Counted from the stretch's first letter, positions 7,639 through 17,086 are shown. The stretch is DNA of 64,000 nt from Rapidithrix thailandica (GCF_039710355.1 NZ_JBDKWZ010000005.1:1-64000); one strand, 5' to 3'. Numbers and translations: made by a program. The notes: a model not told the origin generated them from the letters alone.

Positions 7639-8664
7639 ATGTTTGATCAAATAGAAAAACTCACTCAGGAAATACAAGCGGCTACTGCCCAATCTCAACA
7701 AGAGTTGGAAGATTTCAGACTTAAATACATTAGCAGAAAAAGTGTGGTAGCGGAGTTGTTTTCCGGAATCAAAGATATAGCCCCGGAAGATAAGAAGGAG
7801 TTTGGTCAGAAAGTGAATGGTTTGAAAAATACCGCTCAGGCGAAATTTCAGGAGCTGATCGAGGCATTGGAAAGTACGCAAGGCCCAGGGAAAGACCGCC
7901 CGCATGACCTCACCTTGCCCAATATTCCCAATACCTTGGGCTCAGTACATCCGATTACCCAAACCCGTGAGCAAATCATCGAAATATTTGAGCGTATCGG
8001 ATTTAATGTGTCAGATGGGCCCGAAATTGAAGAAGATTGGTACAATTTCACTTCTTTGAACTTCCCGCCTAACCATCCGGCCAGAGAAATGCAGGATACC
8101 TTTTTTATTCAAAAAGATCCGGATATTCTGTTGCGTACACATACGTCAAATGTACAAACCCGACTGATGAGCATGGAGAAACCTCCGTTTCGCTCGATTA
8201 TGCCCGGGCGTGTGTTCCGTAACGAAGCCATTTCGGCCCGTTCCCATTGTTTGTTTCATCAGGTAGAGGGACTGTATGTGGATAAAAACGTGAGTTTTGC
8301 CGATCTGAAAAATACCCTCTATTACTTTGCGAAAGAGATGTTTGGGCATGATATCAAAGTGCGTTTCCGCCCTTCTTATTTCCCTTTTACCGAGCCTAGT
8401 GCCGAGGTAGATATTTATTGGGGGATGGAAACCGAGCTGGACCGGAAAATGACCAAAGGAACCGGGTGGCTGGAAATTCTGGGATGTGGTATGGTAGATC
8501 CGAATGTATTGTCCAATTGTGGGATAGACCCGGAAGAATATACGGGCTTTGCCTTCGGTATGGGCATCGAACGGATTGCTTTGTATAAGCACAAAATCGA
8601 AGATATTCGTTTGTTTTTTGAAAACGATGTGCGCTTCTTAAAACAGTTTACCGCACTCTCATAA
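7639..8664 (+). CDS. pheS: Phenylalanyl-tRNA synthetase, alpha subunit
   Basis: The catalytic subunit of the (alpha-beta)2 class II enzyme that charges tRNA-Phe. The 341-residue length is normal. An N-terminal coiled coil (about residues 1-85) binds tRNA. The catalytic core has motif 2 around GRVFRNEAISARSHCLFHQ and motif 3 in FGMGIERIALY near the C-terminus. The ending DVRFLKQF is typical. The beta subunit gene pheT is not adjacent here, which is common in Bacteroidota. A structured leader precedes the gene and a strong terminator follows it, so it is probably transcribed alone. Confidence 0.97.
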   Translation: MFDQIEKLTQEIQAATAQSQQELEDFRLKYISRKSVVAELFSGIKDIAPEDKKEFGQKVNGLKNTAQAKFQELIEALESTQGPGKDRPHDLTLPNIPNTLGSVHPITQTREQIIEIFERIGFNVSDGPEIEEDWYNFTSLNFPPNHPAREMQDTFFIQKDPDILLRTHTSNVQTRLMSMEKPPFRSIMPGRVFRNEAISARSHCLFHQVEGLYVDKNVSFADLKNTLYYFAKEMFGHDIKVRFRPSYFPFTEPSAEVDIYWGMETELDRKMTKGTGWLEILGCGMVDPNVLSNCGIDPEEYTGFAFGMGIERIALYKHKIEDIRLFFENDVRFLKQFTALS

Positions 8665-8723
8665 AGCATCAAGAGGTGTCGTTGATATGCACACAACTTA
8701 TGCGAATCGTTTTATCTGACAAA

Positions 8724-8788
8724 AAAGCTGCCTTGGTATTTTCCGGATGTCGCTCCCGGAAAATCTGATCATGGCAGCTTTCTTTTTT
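8724..8788 (+). terminator. Terminator after pheS
   Basis: AAAGCTGCC (8724-8732) pairs with GGCAGCTTT (8773-8781), and TTTTCCGG with CCGGAAAA inside, giving a two-part stem followed by CTTTTTT. Confidence 0.88.
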
Positions 8789-8897
8789 CGCTCTCTGTCA
8801 GGGTTTCACTATTTTTAAACTTTCTTTTTGGGAGCGGCCGCATTCCATCTCTGCCGTTAGGGCATTGTAGATTTTCAAACAGATAGTTATTGAGGCT

Positions 8898-10067
8898 ATG
8901 AAAATAATAGAAGTAAACGATCCGAAACTTGTCAAAGAGTTTTTGCAAGTACCTGTCAAACTTTATAAAAACGATTCATATTGGATTCGTCCTTTGGATA
9001 AAGACATCGAGGAGGTGTTTGACCCTAAGAAAAATAAGATGTTCCGCCATGGAGAATGTGCCCGTTTTATCCTCCGCAACGGGAAGAACGAAGCGGTCGG
9101 AAGGGTTGCGGTATTTGTGAATAAGCGTACGGCTAATAAAGACAATGATCAGCCTACCGGAGGGATGGGCTTTTTTGACTGCATCAATGATCAGGAGGCT
9201 GCTAATATGTTGTTTGATACTTGTAAAGCCTGGCTGGAAGAGCGGGGTATGGAAGCCATGGATGGGCCAGTCAATTTTGGAGAAAGGGACAAATGGTGGG
9301 GCTGTCTGGTACAGGGGTTTACAGAACCGAATTATTGTATGCCTTATAATTTCCCTTATTATAAAGAACTTTTTGAAAACTACGGCTTTCGTGAGTATTT
9401 CCAACAGTTTACTTTCGGACGTAAAGTGCAAGGGCATTTGGACGAACGCATTTTTGCAAAAGCCAACCGGATTTATAATAACCCGGATTATGAGTTCAGG
9501 CATATCAACTTAAAAGAAATAGAAAAATATGCCGAAGATTTCCGGGCGGTGTACAACAAAGCTTGGGTAAAACATGCAGGGGTGGGAGAAATGCCCAAAG
9601 CACAAGCGATGAACATTATGCGCCAAATGAAGCCTGTCATTGATGAGGAGATTATCTGGTTTGGCTATTATAAAGGGGAGCCGATTGCTTTCTGGATTCA
9701 ACTACCTGAATTGAATCAGTTGTTCAAGCACTTGAATGGGCAGTTCAATTGGTGGGCCAAATTGAAATTTTTATACTACCAGAAATTCGTAGGGGCCAAC
9801 AAGCTTTTTGGAGTGGCCTTTGGAATTACTCCGGCACATCAGGGAAAAGGAGTGGAAGCGGCCTTGATTGTTGCCTACCAACGGGAATTTGCCAACGTGG
9901 AGAATTATCGCTACAAAGATGTGGAGTTAAACTGGATAGGGGATTTTAATCCGAAAATGATCCGTATTTGCGAACAGATTGGTGCAGAAGTGAAGAAAAC
10001 ACATGTTACCTTCCGTAAGTTGTTTGACGAAACGAAAGAGTTTAAAAGAATGAAAGTGATTAAATAA
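8898..10067 (+). CDS. GNAT-like N-acetyltransferase family protein
   Basis: This 389-residue cytoplasmic protein resembles the YghO-type family, with an N-terminal block (VPVKLYKNDSYWIRPLDKD), a middle block with GPVNFGERDKWWG, and a C-terminal GNAT-like region. The acetyl-CoA loop would be GITPAHQGKGVEAALI (near residues 313-328), close to the Q/R-x-x-G-x-G/A pattern. The last part, LNWIGDFNPKMIRICEQIGAE, is also a conserved GNAT-type ending. The substrate is unknown. The stop codon shares one base with the start codon of the glycosyltransferase gene, so the two are translationally coupled and may act on the same product. Confidence 0.75.
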   Translation: MKIIEVNDPKLVKEFLQVPVKLYKNDSYWIRPLDKDIEEVFDPKKNKMFRHGECARFILRNGKNEAVGRVAVFVNKRTANKDNDQPTGGMGFFDCINDQEAANMLFDTCKAWLEERGMEAMDGPVNFGERDKWWGCLVQGFTEPNYCMPYNFPYYKELFENYGFREYFQQFTFGRKVQGHLDERIFAKANRIYNNPDYEFRHINLKEIEKYAEDFRAVYNKAWVKHAGVGEMPKAQAMNIMRQMKPVIDEEIIWFGYYKGEPIAFWIQLPELNQLFKHLNGQFNWWAKLKFLYYQKFVGANKLFGVAFGITPAHQGKGVEAALIVAYQREFANVENYRYKDVELNWIGDFNPKMIRICEQIGAEVKKTHVTFRKLFDETKEFKRMKVIK

Positions 10068-11062
10068 TGAAGCGATGGATCATTAGCCGTACGGATCATC
10101 TGAACGGTGTGATAGTGACTTTGCCCTTGGCGGGGTACTTAAAATCCGTGTATCCGGACTTGCATATTTCCTTTATTGGCAGGGCTTATGCGCGGGATAT
10201 TGTGGAGCGATGTAAACATATTGACCAATTTATCGATCGCGAACAGGTGCTGAAGCAACCGGAGACCTTGTCAAGTTTGGATGCGGATGCCATCGTATTT
10301 CTTTTTCCGGATAAAGAACTAGCCAAAGTCGCCCATAAAGCCAAAATCCCACAGCGGGTAGGTACAAGCTCTCCGTTTTTTCAGTGGAGATATTGCAACA
10401 AGCGTGTGAAAGTATCCGCCAAGCATATAAGTGAACATGAGGCGCAGCGCAATTTTAAATTGTTAGCACCTCTGGGTGTTGAGCATACACCGACTTTGGA
10501 AGAGTTGCCTTCTTACTTTGGCTTGGAAGCCGACCCGGAAGCACCCAAATCTTTTACCCGCTATTTGAAAAAGGATCTGTTTAATTTGATCCTTCACCCT
10601 AAGTCAAGCGATAGTGCTCATAATTGGCCGCTCGAGCAGTACTTCGCATTGTTGGAAGCTTTACCTCGGTACCGGTTTCAGGTATTGGTGGTTGGTTCGG
10701 AAGCCGAAGGAGAACTGTTGAAGCAAAAGATGCCTTCCATCTTTTACTTGCCTTATGTAACTAACTTGACCGGTAAATTGAACCTGACGGACCTGTTGGG
10801 TTTGATAGATGCAGCCGATGGAGTGATTGCAAGTAATACCGGGCCTTTACATTTAGCGGCCGCTTTAGGAAAACAGACCTTGGGCCTCTATGCCCCTGCA
10901 CAAAATATGCATCCAGAAAGGTGGGCACCTTTGGGAGAGAAAGCAGAGTGCCTCTGGAAAGAAAAAGACTGTGATGCATGTAAAAAATCATTGAAATGCT
11001 CTTGCATTCAATCCATTCCCGTAGAAGAAGTGTTGGACAAAGTAAAAGCTTTTGAAAAATAG
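10067..11062 (+). CDS. Glycosyltransferase family 9 (heptosyltransferase-like)
   Basis: This 331-residue protein matches the ADP-heptose:LPS heptosyltransferase family, a GT-B fold enzyme that extends the LPS core at the inner face of the inner membrane. The N-terminus WIISRTDHLNGVIVTLPL matches the acceptor-side domain. The C-terminal donor-side domain has LILHPKSSDSAHNWPLEQY and the signature SNTGPLHLAAALG. Four cysteines cluster near the C-terminus (CDACKKSLKCSC, about residues 306-317) and could bind a metal. It overlaps the GNAT-like gene by one base. The sugar donor cannot be read from sequence. Confidence 0.88.
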   Translation: MKRWIISRTDHLNGVIVTLPLAGYLKSVYPDLHISFIGRAYARDIVERCKHIDQFIDREQVLKQPETLSSLDADAIVFLFPDKELAKVAHKAKIPQRVGTSSPFFQWRYCNKRVKVSAKHISEHEAQRNFKLLAPLGVEHTPTLEELPSYFGLEADPEAPKSFTRYLKKDLFNLILHPKSSDSAHNWPLEQYFALLEALPRYRFQVLVVGSEAEGELLKQKMPSIFYLPYVTNLTGKLNLTDLLGLIDAADGVIASNTGPLHLAAALGKQTLGLYAPAQNMHPERWAPLGEKAECLWKEKDCDACKKSLKCSCIQSIPVEEVLDKVKAFEK

Positions 11063-11082
11063 AAGCTGCTTGTCCAAGCTTT

Positions 11083-11874
11083 TTACGATGATCCTTTCAG
11101 GAAATTTTCGACAATCATAGTGGTCTTTTTCCAGTTTTCTTGCCCCAATGAATATTTGTCTACAATTAGGTGATGGTGACTTTTTCCGGCCCGGCTGTTC
11201 AGGTAATGTATTTCCCAGTTTGACAGCCGGTATTGTTTGATTTGTTGTCGAAGCCGCTTGGTTGAAATCAACTCGTCTTTGGGATCAATAAAAGTGAGAG
11301 TGGGTTGGTTAAGGTGTTCAAACTGACTTGTTAGCAGTTGGTTTTGAATCTTGAACAACTCACGGTAAGCTTTGATGGATACAAAATTATGATGGCGGTA
11401 ATCGGGCAAGGAGGCGCTACGGATACGGATATTGGGTAAGATGCGAAGTAGTGTATTGAAAAGTGCTCCTCGAAGGCGTGTAGCGGAAGCGGGGGCAAAC
11501 AACAAGGCCTTGTCGTATTGAATTGAACGGGTGTTTTGCAAGGTGAGTCCCAATAAGCCTCCGAGAGAGTAACCAAATAAAATAACAGGTTGAACAGAAA
11601 TAGATAGGTAGGCTTGTTCAATGGCTTGAAACAGTAAGGAGGCATTGAATCGCTCATAGCCTTTGCTCGTAGTTCTGTGGGCAGGTAGTTTGACTAATTG
11701 TACGGCAAAACCCTGTGCCAAAAACCACCGGATCCAATCCGTATAAGTAATATAAGGATTATTCAACCCATGGATGAGCAGGATGGTTGCTTTGGGGGGA
11801 GTGATAACGGGGGTATAATAGACAAAATGATTTTGTTGATCGGTGGGTACCAAAGGGTTCGAAAGTGTTTGCAT
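11083..11874 (-). CDS. Alpha/beta-hydrolase, lysophospholipase-like
   Basis: This 263-residue protein has the alpha/beta-hydrolase core: oxyanion segment ILLIHGLNNP, nucleophile elbow GYSLGG with Ser103, an acidic partner in FIDPKDELIS, and a histidine near the C-terminus in SRAGKSHHHLIVD. No signal peptide is visible, so it should be cytoplasmic. It is related to serine hydrolases that cut monoglycerides or esters, but the substrate is unknown. It is convergent with the glycosyltransferase gene, with 20 bases between the stop codons and no clear terminator. Confidence 0.8.
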   Translation of the reverse strand: MQTLSNPLVPTDQQNHFVYYTPVITPPKATILLIHGLNNPYITYTDWIRWFLAQGFAVQLVKLPAHRTTSKGYERFNASLLFQAIEQAYLSISVQPVILFGYSLGGLLGLTLQNTRSIQYDKALLFAPASATRLRGALFNTLLRILPNIRIRSASLPDYRHHNFVSIKAYRELFKIQNQLLTSQFEHLNQPTLTFIDPKDELISTKRLRQQIKQYRLSNWEIHYLNSRAGKSHHHLIVDKYSLGQENWKKTTMIVENFLKGSS

Positions 11875-11925
11875 AAGAATGATTTGGGGTTAACCTTAAA
11901 AAAAACAAAGGGCTGAGAACATATT

Positions 11926-11957
11926 AAAAAAGCTTACCAAAAAAGGTAAGCTTTTTT
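11926..11957 (-). terminator. Terminator after the DUF4136 gene
   Basis: AAAAAAGCTTACC and GGTAAGCTTTTTT form a perfect 13-bp stem with a six-A loop. T-runs occur on both strands. The only gene ending nearby is the minus-strand lipoprotein gene at 11996. Confidence 0.9.
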
Positions 11958-11995
11958 CAACACCACACTTAAACCTACAAAAATTCATATGATTA

Positions 11996-12559
11996 TTAAA
12001 GGCCGTTAGTTATGCTTTGACTTGCCCTAAAAGTATATTTGGCAAAAATACTAGAGACAGCATCTCTTACGGCCGCATCTTTTTTTTCAGGGTCATTGTA
12101 CAATTCCATCTCTACCTGCCCGCTCCAAACCAATTTCTTTTTGCGGGCATCTACCATGTCTATATACAATTTGCCTTCTTTATATACATAAGGTACGGAA
12201 GGTTCGTACCAGCGATAATAGCCCGGAGTGAAAGGACTTTGCCGGTAGCCCATTTTTTCCTCTACCATGATGTAAGCATTGATATGGATATCCGCACTAT
12301 TGTCTTCTACATAGTGGTAATCCCGGCCCTCCATTTGTGATTTGACCACATTTTTAATCCGGGCCGTCATTAAGTCATTGTAACCATGTTGGTTAATTTC
12401 AGATTTTGAATTCATGTCTTTGTACCAATTAAAGGTTTGGTACTTGCTGAAATCAGCGCCTTTGTCAAAGTCTACAATGGCTTGGTTAGTAGATGAGCAG
12501 GAGGCAAACAGTATGGCCACCCCCATCAAAATGAATAATTGTTTCATAGCTGTGTGCAT
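11996..12559 (-). CDS. DUF4136 lipoprotein
   Basis: This 187-residue protein has a lipoprotein signal (LFASC, Cys21 from the first Met; a second Met at residue 5 may be the true start). The body matches DUF4136: DFDKGADFSKYQTFNWY at the start, ADIHINAYI in the middle, and YIDMVDARKKKLVWSG near the end. Members of this family are periplasmic or outer-membrane lipoproteins of unknown function. The gene ends in a strong terminator and is downstream of the DUF5009 gene on the same strand, with about 145 bases between them. Confidence 0.88.
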   Translation of the reverse strand: MHTAMKQLFILMGVAILFASCSSTNQAIVDFDKGADFSKYQTFNWYKDMNSKSEINQHGYNDLMTARIKNVVKSQMEGRDYHYVEDNSADIHINAYIMVEEKMGYRQSPFTPGYYRWYEPSVPYVYKEGKLYIDMVDARKKKLVWSGQVEMELYNDPEKKDAAVRDAVSSIFAKYTFRASQSITNGL

Positions 12560-12703
12560 GTAAGTTTTTTAGTTTAGTTTATTAAATAAACGCTTGTAAT
12601 ACATACTCTGTTCCAATTTATCCGTAAATGTTCTATTCTTGAAAATTCCTGACGAAGATTCCACCTGAAGTTTGTTAAGTCAGTTGAAAAATGGGGCAGG
12701 CTT

Positions 12704-13867
12704 TTATACTTTGATAAAAATTTTCTTTTTGTACAAAATATAAACCGGCACGAAACAGAGCGCTGTGTAAAGTACCGCCCAAATAAGAGAGACGAGTTTG
12801 GGGGCCATTCCTGCATTCACCAAACCATTAAAATAAAGGGTTTGTAGAGAGTCTCCGGCTTCGTTTAATTCAAAGACAAACAGGAAGCCTAAAATGCCTG
12901 CCAGTACATAAGCCGTGATGGCATTAGCCCCGAAGATGACGCCTATTCGGGTCCATTTTTTATAACCTTTTATATCGACAATAAATATGCTGGCGGCCAA
13001 ACACAGAAAGGCTAAGCCACTGGTGTAAAGTACATAAGAGCTGGTCCAAAGATTTTTGTTGATAGGGAAAAACCAATTCCAGATACCTCCCAGAACGAAA
13101 AGGGCAAAGCCCCAAACAAACAGCCATACAACTTTCTGGTGTTGCTCCTGCGAAGAGACAATGATTCGCCCTGCCAGCATGCCGGTGATGCCGGTGGCAA
13201 TTGCCGGAAAGGTGCTCAGAAGACCTTCGGGGTCCCAGGTACCCTGCCATAACCTGCCGGGGATCAGTAAACTGTCCACCCAGGCGGCCAGGTTTTTACC
13301 AGGTTCCAATACTCCGGCTCCCAGACCCGGAACCGGTATTAACATCATGGCCAAGCAATAAAGTACCAAAAGGGCCAGACAGGCTTTGAGCCATTGTTTC
13401 CAACCGGAAAATAAAAACAACAAGGCGCAACAGATAAAAACAATGGAAATCCGCTGTAAAACACCCGGAATACGGATTTCTTCAAAATTGAATTTGGGAT
13501 AAAGGTTGAGAAAAAGTCCCAAGACAAATATTTTTAAAGCCCGGATCAGCACTTTTTGTACCAGATCTTTGGTGGAGTAGGCTTTCTCCATGCGTTTGGT
13601 GTAGGCAAGTACAATCGAGACTCCAACTATAAATAGGAAAAACGGGAAAACTAAATCGGTAGGAGTGATGCCATGCCATTCCGCATGCAATAGGGGCGCA
13701 TACACATGGCTCCAGGAGCCCGGATCATTGACAATGATCATGGCTGCGATGGTAAAACCACGGAAGGCATCTAAGGATACCAGGCGCTGTACTTTGCTGC
13801 GACTGGCTTCAATGGTTTGTGCTTGTATTGTTGTATCCATAGGAGTTTTTTGTGATAAGTTACACAT
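12704..13867 (-). CDS. DUF5009 / NagX-like membrane acyltransferase
   Basis: This 387-residue integral membrane protein resembles the bacterial relatives of heparan-alpha-glucosaminide N-acetyltransferase (COG4299, NagX). It has the signature LDAFRGFTIAAMIIVNDPG followed by a conserved block with TPTDLVFPFFLFIVG, and about ten membrane segments. The predicted active-site His lies near EWHGITPTD. In related species such genes sit with N-acetylglucosamine use, which would suit a chitin degrader, but nothing here proves the substrate. A second Met (residue 10, at 13840) is also a possible start, since it gives a more usual N-terminus. Confidence 0.85.
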   Translation of the reverse strand: MCNLSQKTPMDTTIQAQTIEASRSKVQRLVSLDAFRGFTIAAMIIVNDPGSWSHVYAPLLHAEWHGITPTDLVFPFFLFIVGVSIVLAYTKRMEKAYSTKDLVQKVLIRALKIFVLGLFLNLYPKFNFEEIRIPGVLQRISIVFICCALLFLFSGWKQWLKACLALLVLYCLAMMLIPVPGLGAGVLEPGKNLAAWVDSLLIPGRLWQGTWDPEGLLSTFPAIATGITGMLAGRIIVSSQEQHQKVVWLFVWGFALFVLGGIWNWFFPINKNLWTSSYVLYTSGLAFLCLAASIFIVDIKGYKKWTRIGVIFGANAITAYVLAGILGFLFVFELNEAGDSLQTLYFNGLVNAGMAPKLVSLIWAVLYTALCFVPVYILYKKKIFIKV

Positions 13868-13967
13868 TCCTTTACTTTTTTAATAAGTTGCTTGTGGGCT
13901 TTCTTTACTATATAGGGTAGGGAAAAGAGCGAATATTTCACGGGTTTTAGAGATCTGTAAAAAAAAT

Positions 13968-13997
13968 TTTGTGTTTTAAAGATTTTGTTTACTTTTG
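13968..13997 (+). promoter_or_regulatory. Promoter of tRNA-Arg
   Basis: TTTG at 13968-13971 and TACTTTTG at 13990-13997 (a TAnnTTTG match) are separated by 18 bases, close to the Bacteroidota -33/-7 layout. The tRNA starts 12 bases after the -7 box. Confidence 0.75.
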
Positions 13998-14008
13998 CAC
14001 AGCGAATC

Positions 14009-14082
14009 GGATCCGTAGCTCAACTGAATAGAGCACCAGATTACGGCTCTGGAGGTTGCAGGTTTGAATCCTGCCGGATTCA
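14009..14082 (+). tRNA. tRNA-Arg (anticodon ACG)
   Basis: A 74-base cloverleaf can be drawn. The acceptor GGATCCG pairs with CGGATTC, the anticodon stem CCAGA with TCTGG around the loop TTACGGC (anticodon ACG), and the T stem GCAGG with CCTGC around TTTGAAT. CCA is not encoded. The ACG anticodon is normally read as ICG and decodes CGN arginine codons. A promoter and terminator flank it, so it is a single-gene unit. Confidence 0.96.
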
Positions 14083-14083
14083 C

Positions 14084-14112
14084 AAAAGCCCGGATAACAC
14101 CGGGCTTTTTCT
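14084..14112 (+). terminator. Terminator after tRNA-Arg
   Basis: AAAAGCCCGG pairs with CCGGGCTTTT over a 6-base loop, starting two bases after the tRNA and followed by T residues. Confidence 0.9.
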
Positions 14113-14289
14113 ATTTAAGAAAGAAATATACCAGTCATCGGAAAGAAGTTCTTCATACAATTTTATACTGGTATCTTCACCATTGGCCAACTGTTCCTTG
14201 GTCTTATGATCCAACCAACACACACACAAGAATATTTTTAACCTCTTGATTTTAATACTTTCTTAACGAAATATGTTTTTATAATCCAG

Positions 14290-14297
14290 TAACTTTG
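14290..14297 (+). promoter_or_regulatory. Candidate -7 box of the ABC exporter gene
   Basis: TAACTTTG fits TAnnTTTG and lies 156 bases before the GTG start. No -33 TTG is seen at the right spacing. The rest of the 341-base gap from 14113 shows no gene. Confidence 0.4.
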
Positions 14298-14453
14298 CTA
14301 CTTTCTCATAAGAAGAATTGAGAGTTGGGTTTGTAAACCCTATCCTTGAAAAATCAGTAAATGCTAAAAGAGCAATTGCTTACAGTTGCCCGAAAAATGT
14401 CAACTTACTTATAGTGCTTACACATTAAGCATCAGCCCTAAAATTGATATCCT

Positions 14454-16262
14454 GTGAAAGATTTAGCATATCTCAATAAATATTTGTACAAATATAAATT
14501 CCAGCTACTCCTGGGATTCTTATTTGTGTCTTTGTCGGTGGTATTCAGCATTATCCCCGCGCAACTGGTAAGGCATTCTTTTAATCTTGTTTCCGATACC
14601 TTAAAAATCTATCCCTTATTTGACGGCTTGACCATACAAGAAGATTTTTTGGGGATGTTTTTTCAAATTGTTGTTTTTTATGGCTTGTTGATTGTTTGCA
14701 TGGCTCTTATTCGTGGGGCCTTCTTGTTTTTTATGAGGCAGTTCATCATCAAGGTATCCCGTAAGATCGAATACGACCTGAAGAATGAAATTTATGCGCA
14801 TTATCAAGCGCTCCCTTTGGCGTTTTACCGGAGAAATAATACCGGGGATTTAATGGCCCGGATCTCCGAAGACGTGAGTAAAGTGAGAATGTATTTAGGG
14901 CCGGCATTGATGTACAGTGTCAACTTGGCGGTAACCTGTGTTCTGGTGATCGGTTATATGCTAACCGTAAGTGTAAAATTGACCTTGTTTGCCTTATTGC
15001 CTTTACCACTGTTGTCTGTCAGTATTTATTATGTGCATAACCTGATCAACAAACGATCGGAAGAAATTCAGGAGAGCCTTTCTTCGCTGTCCACATTTGT
15101 GCAAGAGGCCTTTTCCGGTATCCGGGTGATTAAAGCCTTTGTTCAGGAAGAAGATATGTTGCGGAAGTTTACTCAGGAGAGTAAGGAATATAAAGACCGC
15201 TCTCTAAAACTCACCCGGGTGAATGCGTTGTTTTTCCCTTTGATGCTGGCGCTGATCGGCTTGAGTACCATTTTGACCGTATACGTTGGAGGTGTGGAAG
15301 TGGCCCGGGGAAGCATTACAGCGGGAAACATCGCGGAGTTTATCATGTATGTAGGGATGCTGGGCTGGCCGGTAACGGCTCTGGGCTGGGTGACGAGTAT
15401 TATTCAACGGGCCGCGGCCTCGCAAAAGCGTATTAATGAATTCTTGAATACCAAAAATGATATCGTTTCTCATAAGAACATAGAGCAGTCCATATCGGGG
15501 GATGTGCGTTTTGAGAAGGTGAACTTCGTCTATCCTGATTCGGGGGTGCATGCCTTAAAGAACGTTTCATTTGAAATTAAGCCCGGGGAGTCATTGGCTA
15601 TCTTGGGGACGACAGGGTCGGGGAAGAGTACCATTGCCAATTTGCTGTGTCGCCTGTATGATGTGAAAGACGGGAGCATTATGATTGACAATACGGACAT
15701 CCGGGATTATCATATTGGCAATTTGAGAAGCCAGATAGGGTATGTGCCTCAGGATGTATTCTTGTTCTCTGACTCGATAGAAAATAATATTACTTTCGGG
15801 GTGGAGCGCTATACTCAAGAAGAAATGAAACAAGCCGCGAAGGATGCCGATCTGTATGAAAATATTCAAGGTTTTAAAGAAGGGTTTGCCACCCGGGTAG
15901 GGGAGCGGGGGATCTCGCTATCGGGAGGACAAAAACAGAGGGTATCCATTGCCCGGGCGATATTGCGTAAACCGGGCTTGTTGATTTTGGATGATAGTTT
16001 ATCCGCAGTGGATACCAAAACGGAAAATGCAATTCTCAATAGCTTGAAGAAAATTATGGAAAACCGTACTTCCATTATCATTTCTCATCGTGTATCTTCC
16101 GCAAAGTTGGCTGACAAAGTAATTGTGTTGGATGATGGCGAAGTGGTACAAAATGGGATACATCAGGATTTGGTCCGGGAAGAGGGGGTGTATAAAGACT
16201 TGTATGAAAAGCAACTGAAAGGAGAGCAAGAAGTGGAAGCCACAGTAGGTTCCGGTCAGTGA
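14454..16262 (+). CDS. ABC exporter, fused permease and ATPase (MsbA-like)
   Basis: This 602-residue half-transporter has an N-terminal six-helix membrane domain (residues 1-325) and a C-terminal ATPase. Walker A is GTTGSGKST at residues 385-393, the Q-loop is in YVPQDVFLFSD, the signature is LSGGQKQRVSIARAIL, Walker B is GLLILDDSLSAVD, and the H-loop is IISHRVSS. It would work as a homodimer exporting lipids or drugs across the inner membrane; the substrate cannot be told from sequence. The start is a GTG at 14454 (KDLAYLNKYLYKYK), the only in-frame start that gives a normal N-terminus. A convergent terminator follows. Confidence 0.93.
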   Translation: MKDLAYLNKYLYKYKFQLLLGFLFVSLSVVFSIIPAQLVRHSFNLVSDTLKIYPLFDGLTIQEDFLGMFFQIVVFYGLLIVCMALIRGAFLFFMRQFIIKVSRKIEYDLKNEIYAHYQALPLAFYRRNNTGDLMARISEDVSKVRMYLGPALMYSVNLAVTCVLVIGYMLTVSVKLTLFALLPLPLLSVSIYYVHNLINKRSEEIQESLSSLSTFVQEAFSGIRVIKAFVQEEDMLRKFTQESKEYKDRSLKLTRVNALFFPLMLALIGLSTILTVYVGGVEVARGSITAGNIAEFIMYVGMLGWPVTALGWVTSIIQRAAASQKRINEFLNTKNDIVSHKNIEQSISGDVRFEKVNFVYPDSGVHALKNVSFEIKPGESLAILGTTGSGKSTIANLLCRLYDVKDGSIMIDNTDIRDYHIGNLRSQIGYVPQDVFLFSDSIENNITFGVERYTQEEMKQAAKDADLYENIQGFKEGFATRVGERGISLSGGQKQRVSIARAILRKPGLLILDDSLSAVDTKTENAILNSLKKIMENRTSIIISHRVSSAKLADKVIVLDDGEVVQNGIHQDLVREEGVYKDLYEKQLKGEQEVEATVGSGQ

Positions 16263-16278
16263 TTGGTTAACTTAAACA

Positions 16279-16327
16279 GGGAACGTTTTGTGAATACTAC
16301 AGGTTAAACGTTCCCCATTCTTTTTTA
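16279..16327. terminator. Terminator after the ABC exporter
   Basis: GGGAACGTTT (16279-16288) pairs perfectly with AAACGTTCCC (16306-16315) across a 17-base loop and is followed by CATTCTTTTTT. It lies between convergent genes and overlaps the stop region of the minus-strand gene. Confidence 0.82.
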
Positions 16328-16924
16328 TAAAAGTATCAACCTCCGTTTTTTCAAAATTTCGCTTACTTCCGGAGGCCCGGTAAAATATTTTCCGGTGAAG
16401 CGGTCAATTTCCCCCAAGGTTTGTTCGGATAGCAAGTCGGCAATTTCATCCATCGCCTCCCCGCTAATCATATACGGCATAAAGGTGAATAACAGATTGC
16501 CTCCCTGGCAGTGAGCGTGTAGGGTATATTCTTCTAACTCTTCCAGGGGTTTATTGGTGATCACGCAACGGGCCAACCAAGGAGCTACCTCTGTTCCGCT
16601 TTTCTCCAAAAACTCTTGACTACGCGACTGAAAATCTACCCTTTCCGAAAAGAATTCTTCAATTTTTTGTAGCGATTCGGTGGATAATTCCTTGCGCTGT
16701 TTTTCCGCACAACTCAGGCACATTGCATATTCAAACACGATGTCCTCCGCTTGGTATTCGGGGTATTTTCGTACAGATTTTTCAATAAAGTACTGTGTGC
16801 CTTCTTCCAGCAAAGATTTTTCACACACCAGGCACTGGCTGATGGGTTGTTGGTGAGTGGAAGAATAAAAAGTATCAGGGAGTTTGGTTTGCTGTAGTTC
16901 CCAGCCGAATTCTGAATTGCTCAT
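16325..16924 (-). CDS. Unrecognised protein with two CxxC motifs
   Basis: I do not recognise this 199-residue protein. It has two CxxC pairs, CLVC (residues 31-34) and CLSC (69-72), 38 residues apart, which could hold one zinc or iron. A further cysteine lies near residue 119. No signal peptide or membrane segment is visible, so it should be cytoplasmic. Many acidic residues occur around the first half. The C-terminus is basic and ends ILKKRRLILL. The open frame, start and composition look like a genuine gene, and it is on the strand of the TlpA gene upstream, with a small mobile element between them. Function unknown. Confidence 0.75.
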   Translation of the reverse strand: MSNSEFGWELQQTKLPDTFYSSTHQQPISQCLVCEKSLLEEGTQYFIEKSVRKYPEYQAEDIVFEYAMCLSCAEKQRKELSTESLQKIEEFFSERVDFQSRSQEFLEKSGTEVAPWLARCVITNKPLEELEEYTLHAHCQGGNLLFTFMPYMISGEAMDEIADLLSEQTLGEIDRFTGKYFTGPPEVSEILKKRRLILL

Positions 16925-17086
16925 GCCAAAGGCTTGTTTGCTAAATGAAATAGGAAAATGCGAAATGTAGGGTTTGATTTAGACGAATGCGGTTCTTTTC
17001 CAAAATAGAACTTGGTAGGTGTATCTTGAAAAAGAGCAATCCCTTATTCCCAAAGTTAAAGATTATATTTGAGATAACCATTAGCT

